From CAWDJT01 sp963828705 (lineage in GTDB: Bacteria > Desulfobacterota > Syntrophobacteria > Syntrophobacterales > Syntrophobacteraceae): a stretch of DNA of 64,000 bases. Below, piece after piece: positions 8,486 to 17,816 of the stretch. Within the stretch, counting starts at the first letter, position 1. Each line of letters opens with the position of its first letter. The position numbers and the translations under genes are program-made. Below the pieces are notes generated by a model, which was not told the DNA's origin, did not search any database, and saw only the letters and a list, made by a program, of their open reading frames with translations. Where the stretch lies: NCBI GenBank assembly GCA_963828705.1, contig CAWHGA010000038.1, positions 124,001-188,000 of the forward strand, read 5' to 3'.

Positions 8486-9148
8486 ATGCAGGTTTCTTGT
8501 CAGAAGTGTCAGGCACAGTTCGACGTCGCCACTGAGGGGCTGCCTCGTGACCGGGAAGTCTGGTTGGTATGCCCGGGATGCCATTCTCCGTTTCCTTGGC
8601 GAGGTCATCATGAAGATGCCGGGGGCGAGGAAGGGCAGCCGATAGGGGCTCAGTCTACCGGCGTGGGAGCCGATGGCGCGTACGTGCCCATGGAAGTTCT
8701 GACCGAAGGGAAGGAGGTGGCCCTGATTGCCGCCACTGACCCTCAACATCTCCAGGTGTTCGAACAGATCCTCAAGGGTATGCAGTACTATGTGACTACT
8801 GCCCATTCCGCCAAGGACGCCCTGATCAAGCTGCGCAACAATGATTATAATGCGTTCATCATGGATGACACATTCCAGGGAGAGAAATCGGAGAAGGAAA
8901 TCCTCATCCAGTATATCCAGCAGATGCCGATTCACTTGCGGCGCAATTGTTTTGTTTGCATCGTTAGCGAGGAGCTTCGGTCTCTGGACAGCATGGCGGC
9001 GTTCGCCCATTGCGCCAACCTGATCGTCAATGTTCGGGACCTGGGGCGTGTGGAGATGATTCTGCAGCGAGCCATCAATGAGTACAAAGGGTTCTACCGG
9101 GTCTTTTGGCACGAAATGCAAGGCACAGAAATCGCCCAATCTTCCTGA
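8486..9148 (+). CDS. MJ0042-type zinc-ribbon protein with a receiver-like domain
   Basis: The N-terminus holds two CxxC pairs (C5/C8 and C29/C32) in the spacing of the MJ0042 zinc finger found at the start of many deltaproteobacterial proteins. From about residue 75 to 215 an alpha/beta domain resembles a degenerate response-regulator receiver: EVALIAATDPQHLQVFEQIL, then YNAFIMDDTFQG at the phosphoacceptor strand, then CVCIVSEEL. The ATG at 8486 has AGGAG eight bases upstream, so the longer in-frame reading from 8405 is rejected. It begins a same-strand set running to FolE2. Its exact function is unknown. Confidence 0.75.
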   Translation: MQVSCQKCQAQFDVATEGLPRDREVWLVCPGCHSPFPWRGHHEDAGGEEGQPIGAQSTGVGADGAYVPMEVLTEGKEVALIAATDPQHLQVFEQILKGMQYYVTTAHSAKDALIKLRNNDYNAFIMDDTFQGEKSEKEILIQYIQQMPIHLRRNCFVCIVSEELRSLDSMAAFAHCANLIVNVRDLGRVEMILQRAINEYKGFYRVFWHEMQGTEIAQSS

Positions 9149-9178
9149 GTGGGCGGCTGCTTGTTGTTGGGTGTGACC

Positions 9179-9493
9179 ATGCGGCAAAGCGTAAAATCCA
9201 TTTTGCGGCGTCTGCAACCTAAGAAGAAGACGGAGTACCTGCGGTTGCGTGTGGAGAGTTGTGTCGATGTTATTCTGGCGCTGGATCAGAAATTGGGCGA
9301 GGGCAAGATCAAGCCAGAGATCATCGTCCAGTTTCAACGTCTGAAGGAACACCTCCACTTTGTGAATGAAGAGCTGGTGGATGAGAAGGAGATCGATCGC
9401 ATTGAAACAGCCACCAATCAACTGATGGCAGAAATTGGTGCGGCTTTCGGCAGTGACCGCATCGGATCATTCCACGAAGGCCGCATGCATTGA
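9179..9493 (+). CDS. Small conserved-type hypothetical protein, helical
   Basis: A 104-residue protein rich in charged helices (KKKTEYLRLRVESCVDVILALDQ, ERL/KEHLHFVNEELVDEKEIDR). No catalytic motif, signal peptide or membrane segment is visible. It starts 30 bases after the zinc-ribbon gene and reads in the same direction, so co-transcription is likely. A GTG at 9149 would extend it by ten residues; the ATG was preferred. I do not recognise the family. Confidence 0.6.
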   Translation: MRQSVKSILRRLQPKKKTEYLRLRVESCVDVILALDQKLGEGKIKPEIIVQFQRLKEHLHFVNEELVDEKEIDRIETATNQLMAEIGAAFGSDRIGSFHEGRMH

Positions 9494-9714
9494 CCCGCCT
9501 TGGCTTTTTCTCATGGAACCGGCGAACTGCAGCGTGCGTTCATTGCGCTCTTCCCCGGCGGCCTACCCCCTGTGACCACCAGGAGTTGTGAGCGATTGGA
9601 GCCCCATGCGACCAGGTGGTTTTTGCCGCGTGTGGAGCGCTTTTGGGGGGATTTTCATCCTTGGTTGTGCCCGTCAGGGCATGGCAGTCATTGTGTAATC
9701 AGGAGGTGAGTCCG

Positions 9715-10410
9715 GTGGCACGCATTGATGACTACAAGGAATCCTTTCGACTGGCAAGCCAGCAACTGCTGACTGCCAACCTGAGCCACCGTGCCCGGCT
9801 TGCCGGAGCGGATATCAGCGTGATCGATGAGTCTGCGGTAGAGGTTCGGCTGGCGTTGCTGGGGGAACCTTTTACGGTCAGGGTGCGCGACTCGGTGGAG
9901 GTGGTTTCGGCAAGCCGCGAGGGTGAGGTATCGCTGCCTGAGAAAATCCTCATCTGCCATTATCTGCTGCGAGCTTCCGGTGCTCCGCCGACGAAGAACC
10001 TTATCAATTTCCGTCAGATTCCGGACGGGCATTTCTACTTTGATGCGTTCCAGCGGCGCACCAGCGATCCCTTTCTGGCCACCTTCGGCCACCAACCGGA
10101 GTTGTTTGGCCATTGCGCCGAATCCATGGGCGGAATGAACACAAACACCGCCGATCTGGCCTGGTCCTTTGCGGTGTTGCCGCGGGTGAGCATCGAACTT
10201 TGTCTTTGGCGTGGGGATGAGGAGTTTCCTCCCGAAGCCATTGTGTTGTTTGACGAAAATATCGTGGGTTACCTGCCGGTGGAAGATATCGCCGTGGTGA
10301 GCGGCATGCTGGTGTATCGACTCATGGCCATTGCGCGCCAGGAAGTGACGGAGCAGAGACCGAGGAAGCGGAGACGGCGGGGCCGAATGGTAATCGAATA
10401 TCAAGGTTAA
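9715..10410 (+). CDS. DUF3786-type protein
   Basis: The 231-residue product matches the DUF3786 pattern: an early segment on sulfur/acyl-like substrate handling of unknown nature, the LPEKILICHYLLRASGAPPT helix, and FRQIPDGHFYFDAFQRRT. The C-terminal tail is very basic (RPRKRRRRGR). DUF3786 genes are commonly found near corrinoid and CO-dehydrogenase functions in anaerobes, and the next gene here is cooC, 21 bases downstream. The GTG start at 9715 has a perfect AGGAGG eight bases upstream, which decides against the longer reading from 9616. Confidence 0.75.
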   Translation: MARIDDYKESFRLASQQLLTANLSHRARLAGADISVIDESAVEVRLALLGEPFTVRVRDSVEVVSASREGEVSLPEKILICHYLLRASGAPPTKNLINFRQIPDGHFYFDAFQRRTSDPFLATFGHQPELFGHCAESMGGMNTNTADLAWSFAVLPRVSIELCLWRGDEEFPPEAIVLFDENIVGYLPVEDIAVVSGMLVYRLMAIARQEVTEQRPRKRRRRGRMVIEYQG

Positions 10411-10431
10411 CGTTGTATAGGAGACAAACCA

Positions 10432-11202
10432 TTGAAAATAGCGGTAAGCGGTAAGGGCGGAGTTGGTAAGACCACGCTGTCGGCTTTTTTGGTGCGATAC
10501 TATGCCAGCCAGGGAAAGAGCGTTCTGGCTATCGATGCCGACCCGGATGCCAATCTGGGACATGCATTGGGTGTCACCAATGCCGGTGAAATCACCCCCA
10601 TTTCCATGATGAAGCAGCTCATTGCCGAACGCACCGAGTCTACGCCCGGCGCCTTCGGCGGCTTTTTCAAGCTTAACCCTCAGGTGGACGACCTTCCTGA
10701 AAAGATCGCTGTTCCTGTGGGTGAGCGGATCCGTCTGATGGTGATGGGCGGTGTCAAGAAAGGTGGCACCGGATGTGTGTGTCCGGAAAGCATCCTGCTC
10801 AAGAATCTGGTACAGCATCTTATCCTGCGCCGTGACGAGGTGGTGGTTTTGGATATGGAGGCTGGAATCGAGCACCTGGGGCGGGGTACATCACAGGCGG
10901 TCAACAGCCTGATAGTGGTGGTGGAACCGGGGCAAAGAAGTATCGAAACCGCCATGAGAATTAAAGACCTTGCGCAGGATATTGGTTTGAGCCATATTGC
11001 CTTGGTGGGCAATAAGATCCGTGGCGAGCGGGACCGGGAGTTCCTTCTTCAGCGGTTGTCGGAATTTCGGTTCTTGGGATTCATCCCCTATGATGACCAG
11101 ATCATTGAAGCGGATTTGCACGGCTGCTTCCCGGAAGATATGTCAGCGCAAACCCGATCGGGTTTTGAAGAAATCGTCCACAACCTGGGCGATGGGGCGT
11201 AG
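10432..11202 (+). CDS. cooC: CooC-type nickel-insertion ATPase for CO dehydrogenase
   Basis: CooC is a MinD/ParA-type ATPase that helps load nickel into carbon monoxide dehydrogenase. The protein has the deviant P-loop KGGVGKTT (8-15), the DADPDANLGHALG switch and a C-x-C pair (C115, C117) in GTGCVCPESILLK, the site that binds nickel and zinc at the CooC dimer interface. Its 256 residues are normal for the family. It begins at TTG after AGGAGA. No CO dehydrogenase gene is in the window, so its client lies elsewhere. Confidence 0.9.
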   Translation: MKIAVSGKGGVGKTTLSAFLVRYYASQGKSVLAIDADPDANLGHALGVTNAGEITPISMMKQLIAERTESTPGAFGGFFKLNPQVDDLPEKIAVPVGERIRLMVMGGVKKGGTGCVCPESILLKNLVQHLILRRDEVVVLDMEAGIEHLGRGTSQAVNSLIVVVEPGQRSIETAMRIKDLAQDIGLSHIALVGNKIRGERDREFLLQRLSEFRFLGFIPYDDQIIEADLHGCFPEDMSAQTRSGFEEIVHNLGDGA

Positions 11203-11265
11203 CATTGAATCCTCCGGTGAATGCCGGCAGCCACCCGCCCCAACTGACCGAGGAGACGGGTGTTC

Positions 11266-12084
11266 ATGATCGACGTCCAAAGCCAGGTTGACCATCGCAA
11301 CATTAATATCGACAAGGTCGGGGTGAAGAACATCCGCTACCCGATCACCGTGCTGGACCGGGAGAATGGGCGTCAGCATACGGTCGCTTCCATCAATATG
11401 TACGTCAATCTGCCGCGGAAGTTTAAGGGGACTCACATGAGTCGCTTCATTGAGATCCTCAACGACTTCCACGGCCAGTTAGATATCCGTGAATTCTCCA
11501 GGGTTCTGGAGGCCATGCAGGAGCGGCTCCGGGCCGAATCCGCCCACCTTGAGGTTTCCTTCCCGTACTTTATCAAAAAGACTTCACCGGTTACCGGATC
11601 GCCTGGACAGATGGAATACGGCTGTCGGATCCTTGGTTCGCTCAATGCCGAACGTGGCTATGACCTGGTGCTGGAAATCAACGTGCCCATCACCACGGTC
11701 TGTCCCTGTTCGCGTGAGATCAGCAATTACGGGGCACACAACCAGCGAGGTTTGGTGCGGCTGGCGGTGCGTTTCCGGCGTTTCATCTGGATCGAGGACC
11801 TGGTCCGCCTGGTGGAAAGCGCAGCGTCCTGTGAGGTTTTTTCCGTTCTGAAGCGGCCCGATGAAAAGTACGTCACCGAAAGGGCCTACGAGAACCCCAA
11901 GTTCGTGGAAGATGTGGTGCGTGATATCGCCGCCGAACTTAAGCGCGACCCCAATGTGCTGTGGTTCCAGGTGGATGTGGAGAACTTCGAATCCATCCAC
12001 AACCACAGTGCCTATGCCTATATCGAACGGACCAAGGATCAGCAAGCCTGGAGCGGCATTCAGGAGGCCGATTTTCGCCGCTGA
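11266..12084 (+). CDS. folE2: GTP cyclohydrolase FolE2
   Basis: FolE2 (type IB GTP cyclohydrolase) makes 7,8-dihydroneopterin triphosphate from GTP, the first step of folate and queuosine-type synthesis, and can use metals other than zinc. The family opening DVQSQVDHRNINIDKVGVK is present, with the metal-binding cysteine in TVCPCSREISNYGAHNQRG (C146/C148) and the ECF-like KRPDEKYVTE end. ATG 11266 gives the standard N-terminus, and GAGGAG lies upstream. It follows cooC by 63 bases on the same strand. Intact at 272 residues. Confidence 0.95.
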   Translation: MIDVQSQVDHRNINIDKVGVKNIRYPITVLDRENGRQHTVASINMYVNLPRKFKGTHMSRFIEILNDFHGQLDIREFSRVLEAMQERLRAESAHLEVSFPYFIKKTSPVTGSPGQMEYGCRILGSLNAERGYDLVLEINVPITTVCPCSREISNYGAHNQRGLVRLAVRFRRFIWIEDLVRLVESAASCEVFSVLKRPDEKYVTERAYENPKFVEDVVRDIAAELKRDPNVLWFQVDVENFESIHNHSAYAYIERTKDQQAWSGIQEADFRR

Positions 12085-12220
12085 CGGCGGCTGTTGAGCA
12101 CCTGGGCGGCGGTAAACCAGCCCTGCGTCTGGACCGGCAACAGGGCCTTTGCGGAGGAGGCGGGTTTTTCCGGAAACCACCTTTTGACACCAACTGCTCC
12201 GGCTCAAGAGGCCCTTGATC

Positions 12221-12247
12221 GTCATTCCCGCGCAGGCGGGAATCCAG
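12221..12247. repeat. GTCATTCCCGC hairpin repeat (REP/dRS3-like)
   Basis: ATTCCCGC and GCGGGAAT form a perfect 8-base stem around GCAG, within the 280-base gap after folE2. The same GTCATTCC core is seen at 4853 and, more divergent, at 47121. Elements of this wording are dispersed repeats in many proteobacteria. It may also help end folE2 transcription, though no T-run follows. Confidence 0.6.
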
Positions 12248-12364
12248 GAATGGGCCTTTGCGGATGGAAACCAACTACCGTTGGAGTTCTGAGTTGCCTT
12301 TAGGCCGGAAGTCCCGTTGTAGTACGCAAGATTGCGCGTTGGGGACTCTGGGATCGAAGCGGTA

Positions 12365-13986
12365 ATGGATGATTGGCAGCAGTTCGACGCGATCTGCCAG
12401 GCCATGGCAGACCGTTCGTTTTACCCTCATTCGGTCCGTGATTTGGAACGACGTGACACCCACATCTCTACGGTGTTTTTGACCGGAGACTGGGTGTACA
12501 AGCTCAAGAAACCCGTAGATTTTGCCTTCCTGGATTTTCGCAGCCTATCCGCACGTCACCATTTCTGCCAACAGGAAGTCCTGCTCAACCAGCGCTTCAG
12601 CCGCGATGTCTACTTGGAGGTGGTGGGTATCCACCGCCGGCCATTCGGATCGTTTTGCCCTGACGGGACCGGGGGAAGTGGTGGAATATGCGGTGAAGAT
12701 GCGCCAACTCCCGGATTCATCGTGCCTCAAGGAGCGGCTCAAGCGGCGAGAATTAAGCCGGGCTGAGGTGAAGGCTTTGGGTCGCTTCCTGGCGGCTTTT
12801 TATGCTGGCGCTGTCGAGTTCCCGTGAAATCGATCATTTCGGCAGGCCGGAAGTGATCGGGTTCAACGTCGAAGAAAATTTCCGACAGGTGGAGTCCTTC
12901 GTTGGAGAGTTGCTGGATGCCGAGAAACTGGCCTTGGTCCGGACGGTGAGCGGTTCGTTTTTGGCGCGCCGGCAAGCCCTGTTCGCGCGCCGCTTGGCGG
13001 CGGGACGCATTCGTGATGGCCATGGTGACCTGCGCTCCGACCACATCTACTTCCACCAGGGCATCCAGGTGATCGACTGCATTGAATTCAACGAACGCTT
13101 TCGCTTCGGCGATGTCGGCTCCGATCTGGCCTACCTCATCATGGACCTGGATCATCGCCGGCGTGGTGCCCTCGGCCGGGAGCTGCTGGCTGCCTATGCG
13201 GCCGCGGCCAGTGATCCCGAGGTTTACCTCCTGCTGGATTTTTATGCTGCTTACCGCGCCATGGTGATGGCCAAGGTTCATTGCCTGCGTTACGCCGGAG
13301 TGGGTCCCGAGGATACCGCGCTGCGCTCGGCCCTGCGGCGGCAGGCTCGGCGTTACCTGGATCAGGCCTATCGCTATGCGGTGCAGTTCAGCCGTCCGAC
13401 ATTGTGGGTCTTTGGCGGCCTTCCGGCCAGCGGGAAATCCACTCTGGCCATGGAGGTGTCACAGGTCCTTGGCTTGCCGTTGTATCAGTCGGACCAGGTG
13501 CGGAAGGAGCATTTCTCTGCGGCAGCTCAAGATGAGATGGTGGTGCCCTTTGGCGAAGGGATTTACCGGCAGGAAATCAGCGCGTTGGTCTATGGCCGAC
13601 TGTTGGCCCTGGCGCAAGACCAGCTGAAGCAGGGTCACTCGGTAATTCTCGATGCCACCTACGCACAACGCAAGTGGCGACTCGATACCCTGCAGCTCGC
13701 TCAAGACCTCGATGTGGATTTGATCGTGGTGGAATGTCGTTGCCAGGAAAAAACCTTGCGGGAACGGCTGACAGCCCGTGAGCAACAGCCGGGGCTTTCC
13801 GATGCCAGGCTGCAGCATCTCCAGGAATTGCTCGCCCGCTTCGAACCGGTGAACGAGATCCGCCGAGACCAGCATCTCCGCATCAATACCGACCTCCAAC
13901 TCCCGGCCGCCTTCGGCAAACTGCTCGGGGCCGCCTACGCCAAGAAGTGCGCCCAGGTACTCAAGAGGTTGCGCGAAGAGCGCTGA
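12365..13986 (+). pseudogene. Bifunctional APH-like kinase / P-loop kinase protein, two frameshifts
   Basis: The product matches proteins that join an aminoglycoside-phosphotransferase-like domain to an AAA/gluconate-kinase-like P-loop domain. The first frame gives DTHISTVFLTGDWVYKLKKPVDFAFLDF, the second (after about 12650) GEVVEYAVKMRQLPDSSCLKERL, and the third (after about 12825) the catalytic GHGDLRSDHIYF with DCIEFNERFRFGDVGSDLAYL. The P-loop GLPASGKST and the VILDATYAQRKWR motif follow. One surplus C at about 12822-12825 explains the second break. Repaired, it is about 540 residues. Its physiological substrate is not known. The last 27 codons recur in decayed form just downstream. Confidence 0.8.
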
Positions 13987-14096
13987 AGCCAACCTCCTCG
14001 GGGTTCCCCCTCGGCCCATAAAACCGCCATTAGCCCGCGGGTGACAGACATGGCGGTAAGTGGAGCCTCGCACCGATAGGTGGCCAACGGTTTTCA

Positions 14097-14177
14097 GCTG
14101 CCTTCGCTCGGTTGCTCGGGATTGCCTGTGGCAAGAAGTGAGTCCAAGTACTCAAGCGGTTGCGTGAGCAGAATTGA
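14097..14177 (+). pseudogene. Decayed duplicate of the kinase 3' end (27 codons)
   Basis: In frame this stretch reads AAFARLLGIACGKK, stop, VQVLKRLREQN, stop. The kinase gene just upstream ends AAFGKLLGAAYAKKCAQVLKRLREER, so 19 of 26 residues are the same. The cysteine codon TGC has become TGA. The copy has the same length and the same final stop, and no upstream part of the gene is repeated, since only about 110 bases separate the two. It is the remnant of a tandem duplication or of a recombination between two homologues. The rest of this 310-base gap shows no gene. Confidence 0.75.
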
Positions 14178-14296
14178 TGGAATGTATGTGAGGTGGTAAT
14201 GTAGGGATTCGGAACACTTGGTAATTCCGTGACGACAATTCGCCATGAAAAGGAAGCCAAGGACCGCTTCCGCAGCAACCCAGAGGGGTAGTTAGC

Positions 14297-15836
14297 GTGT
14301 CTTCTTGGAAACCAATCCGATGGTTCAGGTCGTTTCCTCTATTTGGGCCAAGCAAACACACGGAGTTACCTGGTCCGCAAGACACGCCTAATGTTGAGCA
14401 GCGGCCGCTGCGCATCCTGATTACCAACGTCACGTTGGCAGGCCGCACCGGAACCGAAACGGTGGTGCGGGATTTGGCTTTGGGACTGCTCGCTGCCGGT
14501 CAATTGCCAATGGTCTATTCACCGCAAGTTGGGGAGATCGGGGCGGAGATCGACCAGGCCGGTGTTCCCGTGGTGTCGGATCTGCGTTCGCTTGCAGCTG
14601 AGCCGGATATTATTCATGGCCATCATCACGCAGAAACCTTGCAAGCGCTGCTACAGTTCCCGAAGGCACCGGCCATTTTTGTTTGCCACGACCGTCTCTC
14701 GCCTAATGATATCCCCCCTTCCTTCCGCCGCATAGCACGTTACGTTGCCGTGGATCTGAACTGCCGCGAGCGGCTGGTTTCTGAATATGGGATTCCGGGG
14801 TGTAGCGCCAACGTTATTTACAACTGGGTTGACATCAACCGCTTTGTCGAACGCCCCCCCCTTCCGTCGTCTCCTCAAAGGGCGCTAGTTTTTAGTCACT
14901 ATGCCGGGGAAAATACCCACCTTGAACCGATCCAGAGGGCGTGTGCGGAGTTGGGCCTGCCGGTCGATGTGGCTGGATCTGGAAGCGGGAAGCCCTGCGC
15001 CGCCCCGGAACGAATCCTCGGCAGCTATGATCTGGTGTTTGCCAAAGCCCGTTGCGCTTTGGAGGCCATGGCCGTAGGGACAGCGGTCGTTCTGTGTGAC
15101 ACGCGGGGGTTGGGATCCATGGTCACGGCTTCGGAAGTGGATCGTCTGCGTCCATGGAATTTTGGAATGCGTTTGCTCCAGCAACCACTCGAAAGTGATC
15201 TGATCGTGAAAGAGATCAGGAAATACGACCCTGCTGATGCAAAGGCGGTCAGTTTGTTCATTCGGAAAGAAGCCACCCTCTCTAGCGCTTTGGAGCAATA
15301 TCTCAGCCTCTACCGCCAGATTCTGACGGAACAACCGCCAAACCAGGGCTACATTGGTGGAGAGGTGAGAGATTATGCGAACGCAATGATTTTGCGGATA
15401 AACCGCCTAGAGTGGGAATTGGCCCATTGGAAAGAACCCTACCGGATGGAACCTCTGACTGAAGGCGAGTGTGGTCGTTTGCATCTAAGGCGCCTGAGGA
15501 TTCCTGAACGGGTGCAACCGAATCAGGTATTCCTGGCTCAGGTGGAGTTGGAAAACGGCACCTCCGTGTCCTTGGGCAGCAACCCTCCTTATCCGCTGTA
15601 TTTCTCCTATCGTTGGCTTATTCCAGGTGCGGGAGAGCCGGTTGTGCTAGAAGGGCCTCGCACTCACATGCATTCAGGTCTGTTGCCACGTGAAAAGTCG
15701 GCTTTCAAGGTCAGGGGTTGGCGCCAACTACCCCGGAGAGTATCAATTGCGCCTTACCCTGGTACAGGAACATGTCAGGTGGCTTGACCAGATCGACCCA
15801 CCGGTGGCTGTTGAGGCGTCGCTCTTAGTTGAATGA
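14297..15836 (+). pseudogene. Glycosyltransferase (GT4-like) with an extra C-terminal beta domain, frameshifted near the end
   Basis: The N-terminal half resembles GT-B glycosyltransferases: ILITNVTLAGRTGTETVVRDLA (GT4 opening), IIHGHHHAETLQALLQFP and FVCHDRLSP. The acceptor-side region with FAKARCALEAMAVGTAVVLCD corresponds to the nucleotide-sugar site. After about residue 390 comes a beta-rich domain like those closing O-antigen export proteins. At about 15712-15722 the frame shifts; the correct reading then gives GANYPGEYQLRLTLVQEHVRWLDQ and ends at 15836. Repaired length is about 513 residues. It suggests surface polysaccharide synthesis. The substrate is unknown. Confidence 0.75.
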
Positions 15837-15869
15837 TGAGCCAGGGGGCACGTGCTTTGGTTGCGGGAA

Positions 15870-15992
15870 TCATGGCCGACCGAAGAGGTCAATACCCGGA
15901 TGGGCATCTATCATCATGCGCAGCAAAGTCGTGCCAGAACGTGGGGCACCGACAATGAAGGGGGCAGGGTAGTCGGAAAAATCGTGGGTCAT
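15870..15992 (-). pseudogene. N-terminal stub of a sulfotransferase-family protein
   Basis: On the minus strand a 40-codon reading contains FIVGAPRSGTTLLRMMIDAHP, the 5'-phosphosulfate-binding P-loop that opens sulfotransferases, and then stops after GIDLFGRP. The rest of the enzyme (normally 250 or more residues, including the 3'-phosphate motif) is absent, since the glycosyltransferase end occupies the sequence. It is a truncated gene, probably cut by a rearrangement of a polysaccharide-modification cluster. Confidence 0.75.
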
Positions 15993-16037
15993 TGTCAGAA
16001 CCTGAGAATCGCTGGGGGTTGCGAGAGCAACAATGAT

Positions 16038-16865
16038 CTAAGGTTCGAGGCCGATCAACCGGCGCGCCTCCTCGGGGGTAGCAGGCTCCCGCCCCATCTC
16101 CCGGCCGATACGGGCAATGCGTGCAATGAGCCGGGGGTTGTCGGCCAGATCGGTCCTTTGTCGGTCATAGTAAATGTTGTCTTCCAGCCCCACACGCACA
16201 TGCCCACCGGCAGCAATCCCCATCACATTCGCATCCAGTTGATAGCGGCCAAGGCCACCGGTTGACCAGATCGCCCCAGGCGGCAGCAATGCCAGCATAT
16301 GGCCCAAACCGGTCAGGTCCAGCGGGGCGGTGCCCAAGGAGCCAAGAATGAGGTTGAAATAGTATGGTTGACGAAGAACTCCTCGTTTTATAAGGTATTT
16401 CGAATAATTGATGAAACCGGCTTCAAAGATCTCCAATTCTGGGATCGCTCCCGCCGAATGAATTCGTCTGGCCAACTCATCGATAGTCTCGGGGGAATTG
16501 ATGCTCGGCTGGTTTGCGAAATTCATGGAACCAAGGGTAAGACTTGCCATGTCGGGGTGTGACGCCAGAGCGGCAGCCCTCTTTTCGACTTCGGAGACGA
16601 ACCTTCCGCTCAGGGATACGCAGACAATGAGGTCGGAAGTTTGGCGGACACGTTCCACCACTTCACAATAGACTGCGGAATCATAACATGGGCTTTGATC
16701 CGGGTTGCGAGCATGGAGATGCAAAATTGCGGCCCCCGCCTCGCGTGAGCGCTGGGCACATTGTACGATTTCATCAATACTGACAGGCAGAAACGGGGTA
16801 TCAGCCTTCGTCAGGGTTATGCCGGTGATGGCAGCATTGATGATCAGCTTGCTGGACAGCGTCAT
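16038..16865 (-). CDS. BKACE-family protein (beta-keto acid cleavage enzyme, DUF849)
   Basis: BKACE enzymes condense a beta-keto acid with acetyl-CoA and split it using a zinc ion in a TIM barrel. The protein begins KLIINAAITGITLTKADTPFLP, has the zinc-site strand AAILHLHARNP, the SLTLGSMNFAN strand, the acidic PELEIFEAGFI strand and the closing GGHVRVGLEDNIYYDR, all typical. At 275 residues it is of normal size. Its ATG overlaps the stop of the acyltransferase gene by 4 bases, so the two are co-translated. The in-cluster substrate is unknown; here the neighbours suggest an unusual amino-sugar or amino-acid pathway. Confidence 0.9.
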   Translation of the reverse strand: MTLSSKLIINAAITGITLTKADTPFLPVSIDEIVQCAQRSREAGAAILHLHARNPDQSPCYDSAVYCEVVERVRQTSDLIVCVSLSGRFVSEVEKRAAALASHPDMASLTLGSMNFANQPSINSPETIDELARRIHSAGAIPELEIFEAGFINYSKYLIKRGVLRQPYYFNLILGSLGTAPLDLTGLGHMLALLPPGAIWSTGGLGRYQLDANVMGIAAGGHVRVGLEDNIYYDRQRTDLADNPRLIARIARIGREMGREPATPEEARRLIGLEP

Positions 16866-17347
16866 ATGATGTCCTCATCTCGCACTCTCCCGACAATGGA
16901 TGCCGGATTTCCCACCGCAACGGCGAAATCGGGCACATCCCTCGTAACCACCGACCCGGCCCCCACAAACGCATTCTCACCGACGGTGACGCCAGGCAGG
17001 AGCACGCTGCCGCCGCCTACTCGGGCTGCCCGCAGGATGCGAGGTGCGTTGCGTTCGAAGACCAAGCCCGGACGACGGTAGCAGATACGTTTATCATTCA
17101 TAGTAACTATGCGCGGTCCACAAAATACTTCATTTTCAATGATCACTCCTCGAGTTATATAACAACCACTTTGCAGGGATACGAAATCACCAATGATGAC
17201 GTCACCTTCAATATCAACATAGGAACCAATAATACAGCCTTGACCTATTTGAGTATTGCTGCGTATCATAACATAGTTGCCAATTCTCGTGTCATCACCA
17301 ATGGATACTTCTGGAAAGATAGTGGTGTGTTGTCCTTGAATAGGCAT
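16862..17347 (-). CDS. Left-handed beta-helix (hexapeptide-repeat) acyltransferase
   Basis: Repeats of the [LIV]-G-x4 type run through the 161-residue product (EVSIGDDTRIGNYVMIRSN, VDIEGDVIIGDFVSLQSG, GGGSVLLPGVTVGENAFVGAGSVVTRDVP), and it ends with the common GNPASIVGRV. These proteins are trimeric acetyl- or acyl-CoA-dependent N- or O-acyltransferases; the best match in style is the WbpD/WlbB group that acetylates UDP-amino sugars. It is followed by the BKACE gene with a 4-base overlap. Confidence 0.88.
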   Translation of the reverse strand: MPIQGQHTTIFPEVSIGDDTRIGNYVMIRSNTQIGQGCIIGSYVDIEGDVIIGDFVSLQSGCYITRGVIIENEVFCGPRIVTMNDKRICYRRPGLVFERNAPRILRAARVGGGSVLLPGVTVGENAFVGAGSVVTRDVPDFAVAVGNPASIVGRVRDEDII

Positions 17348-17816
17348 TTGTACTAGTCCTCACCGGTCATATGTCTTTCGCCGTATATGAAAATTATCGG
17401 TAGGCTAGAGTGGCCTTCGATCGGGATCGCGACCCCCGCCAAACATGGCAATGGGTACGAGGGGATGCTTAGTTTTGAACATCCTGGCTGGTCGTTCCAT
17501 CACCGCGTAGTCTGTCGCGGAGTTGCACCGGCTATACGGGTTGGGTACCTCGCGGACCGGTCAGCAAGTGTAGCGCACGAAGGATGCGCTCCCTTTTCTC
17601 TTGAAGGCAGCTTACTGGACTTCGGGGAGGGGGCGAGACTGCTGGAGCCATGGTCCCCCCGGTCAGGTGCGTAATGGGGACAACGCTTCACAGCCGCAGT
17701 CCTGCCGAGCCGAACTGACAAATGTGGCTGGCTCGCATCCCTCTCGCACCAACAGTCCGCAATTTGGCGCACCTTGTCGCGTATTTCGATAGAGCTTCTG
17801 CAGTCTTGCTCGGCAG
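17348..17816. other. Gene-free interval between the acyltransferase and lon
   Basis: About 470 bases with short open readings on both strands but no recognisable protein, tRNA or strong hairpin. It should hold the promoter of the minus-strand acyltransferase/BKACE pair and the end of the lon-like gene. The ATG at 17347 has no good Shine-Dalgarno sequence upstream. Confidence 0.5.

Noticed and set aside
9109..9124. A TGGCACGAAATGC sequence resembling a sigma54 promoter
   Set aside because: Spacing between the GG and GC elements is two bases short, and it lies inside a coding sequence.
17387..17792. Short open readings on both strands in the gap after the acyltransferase
   Set aside because: No family resemblance, no ribosome sites, and composition typical of non-coding sequence.
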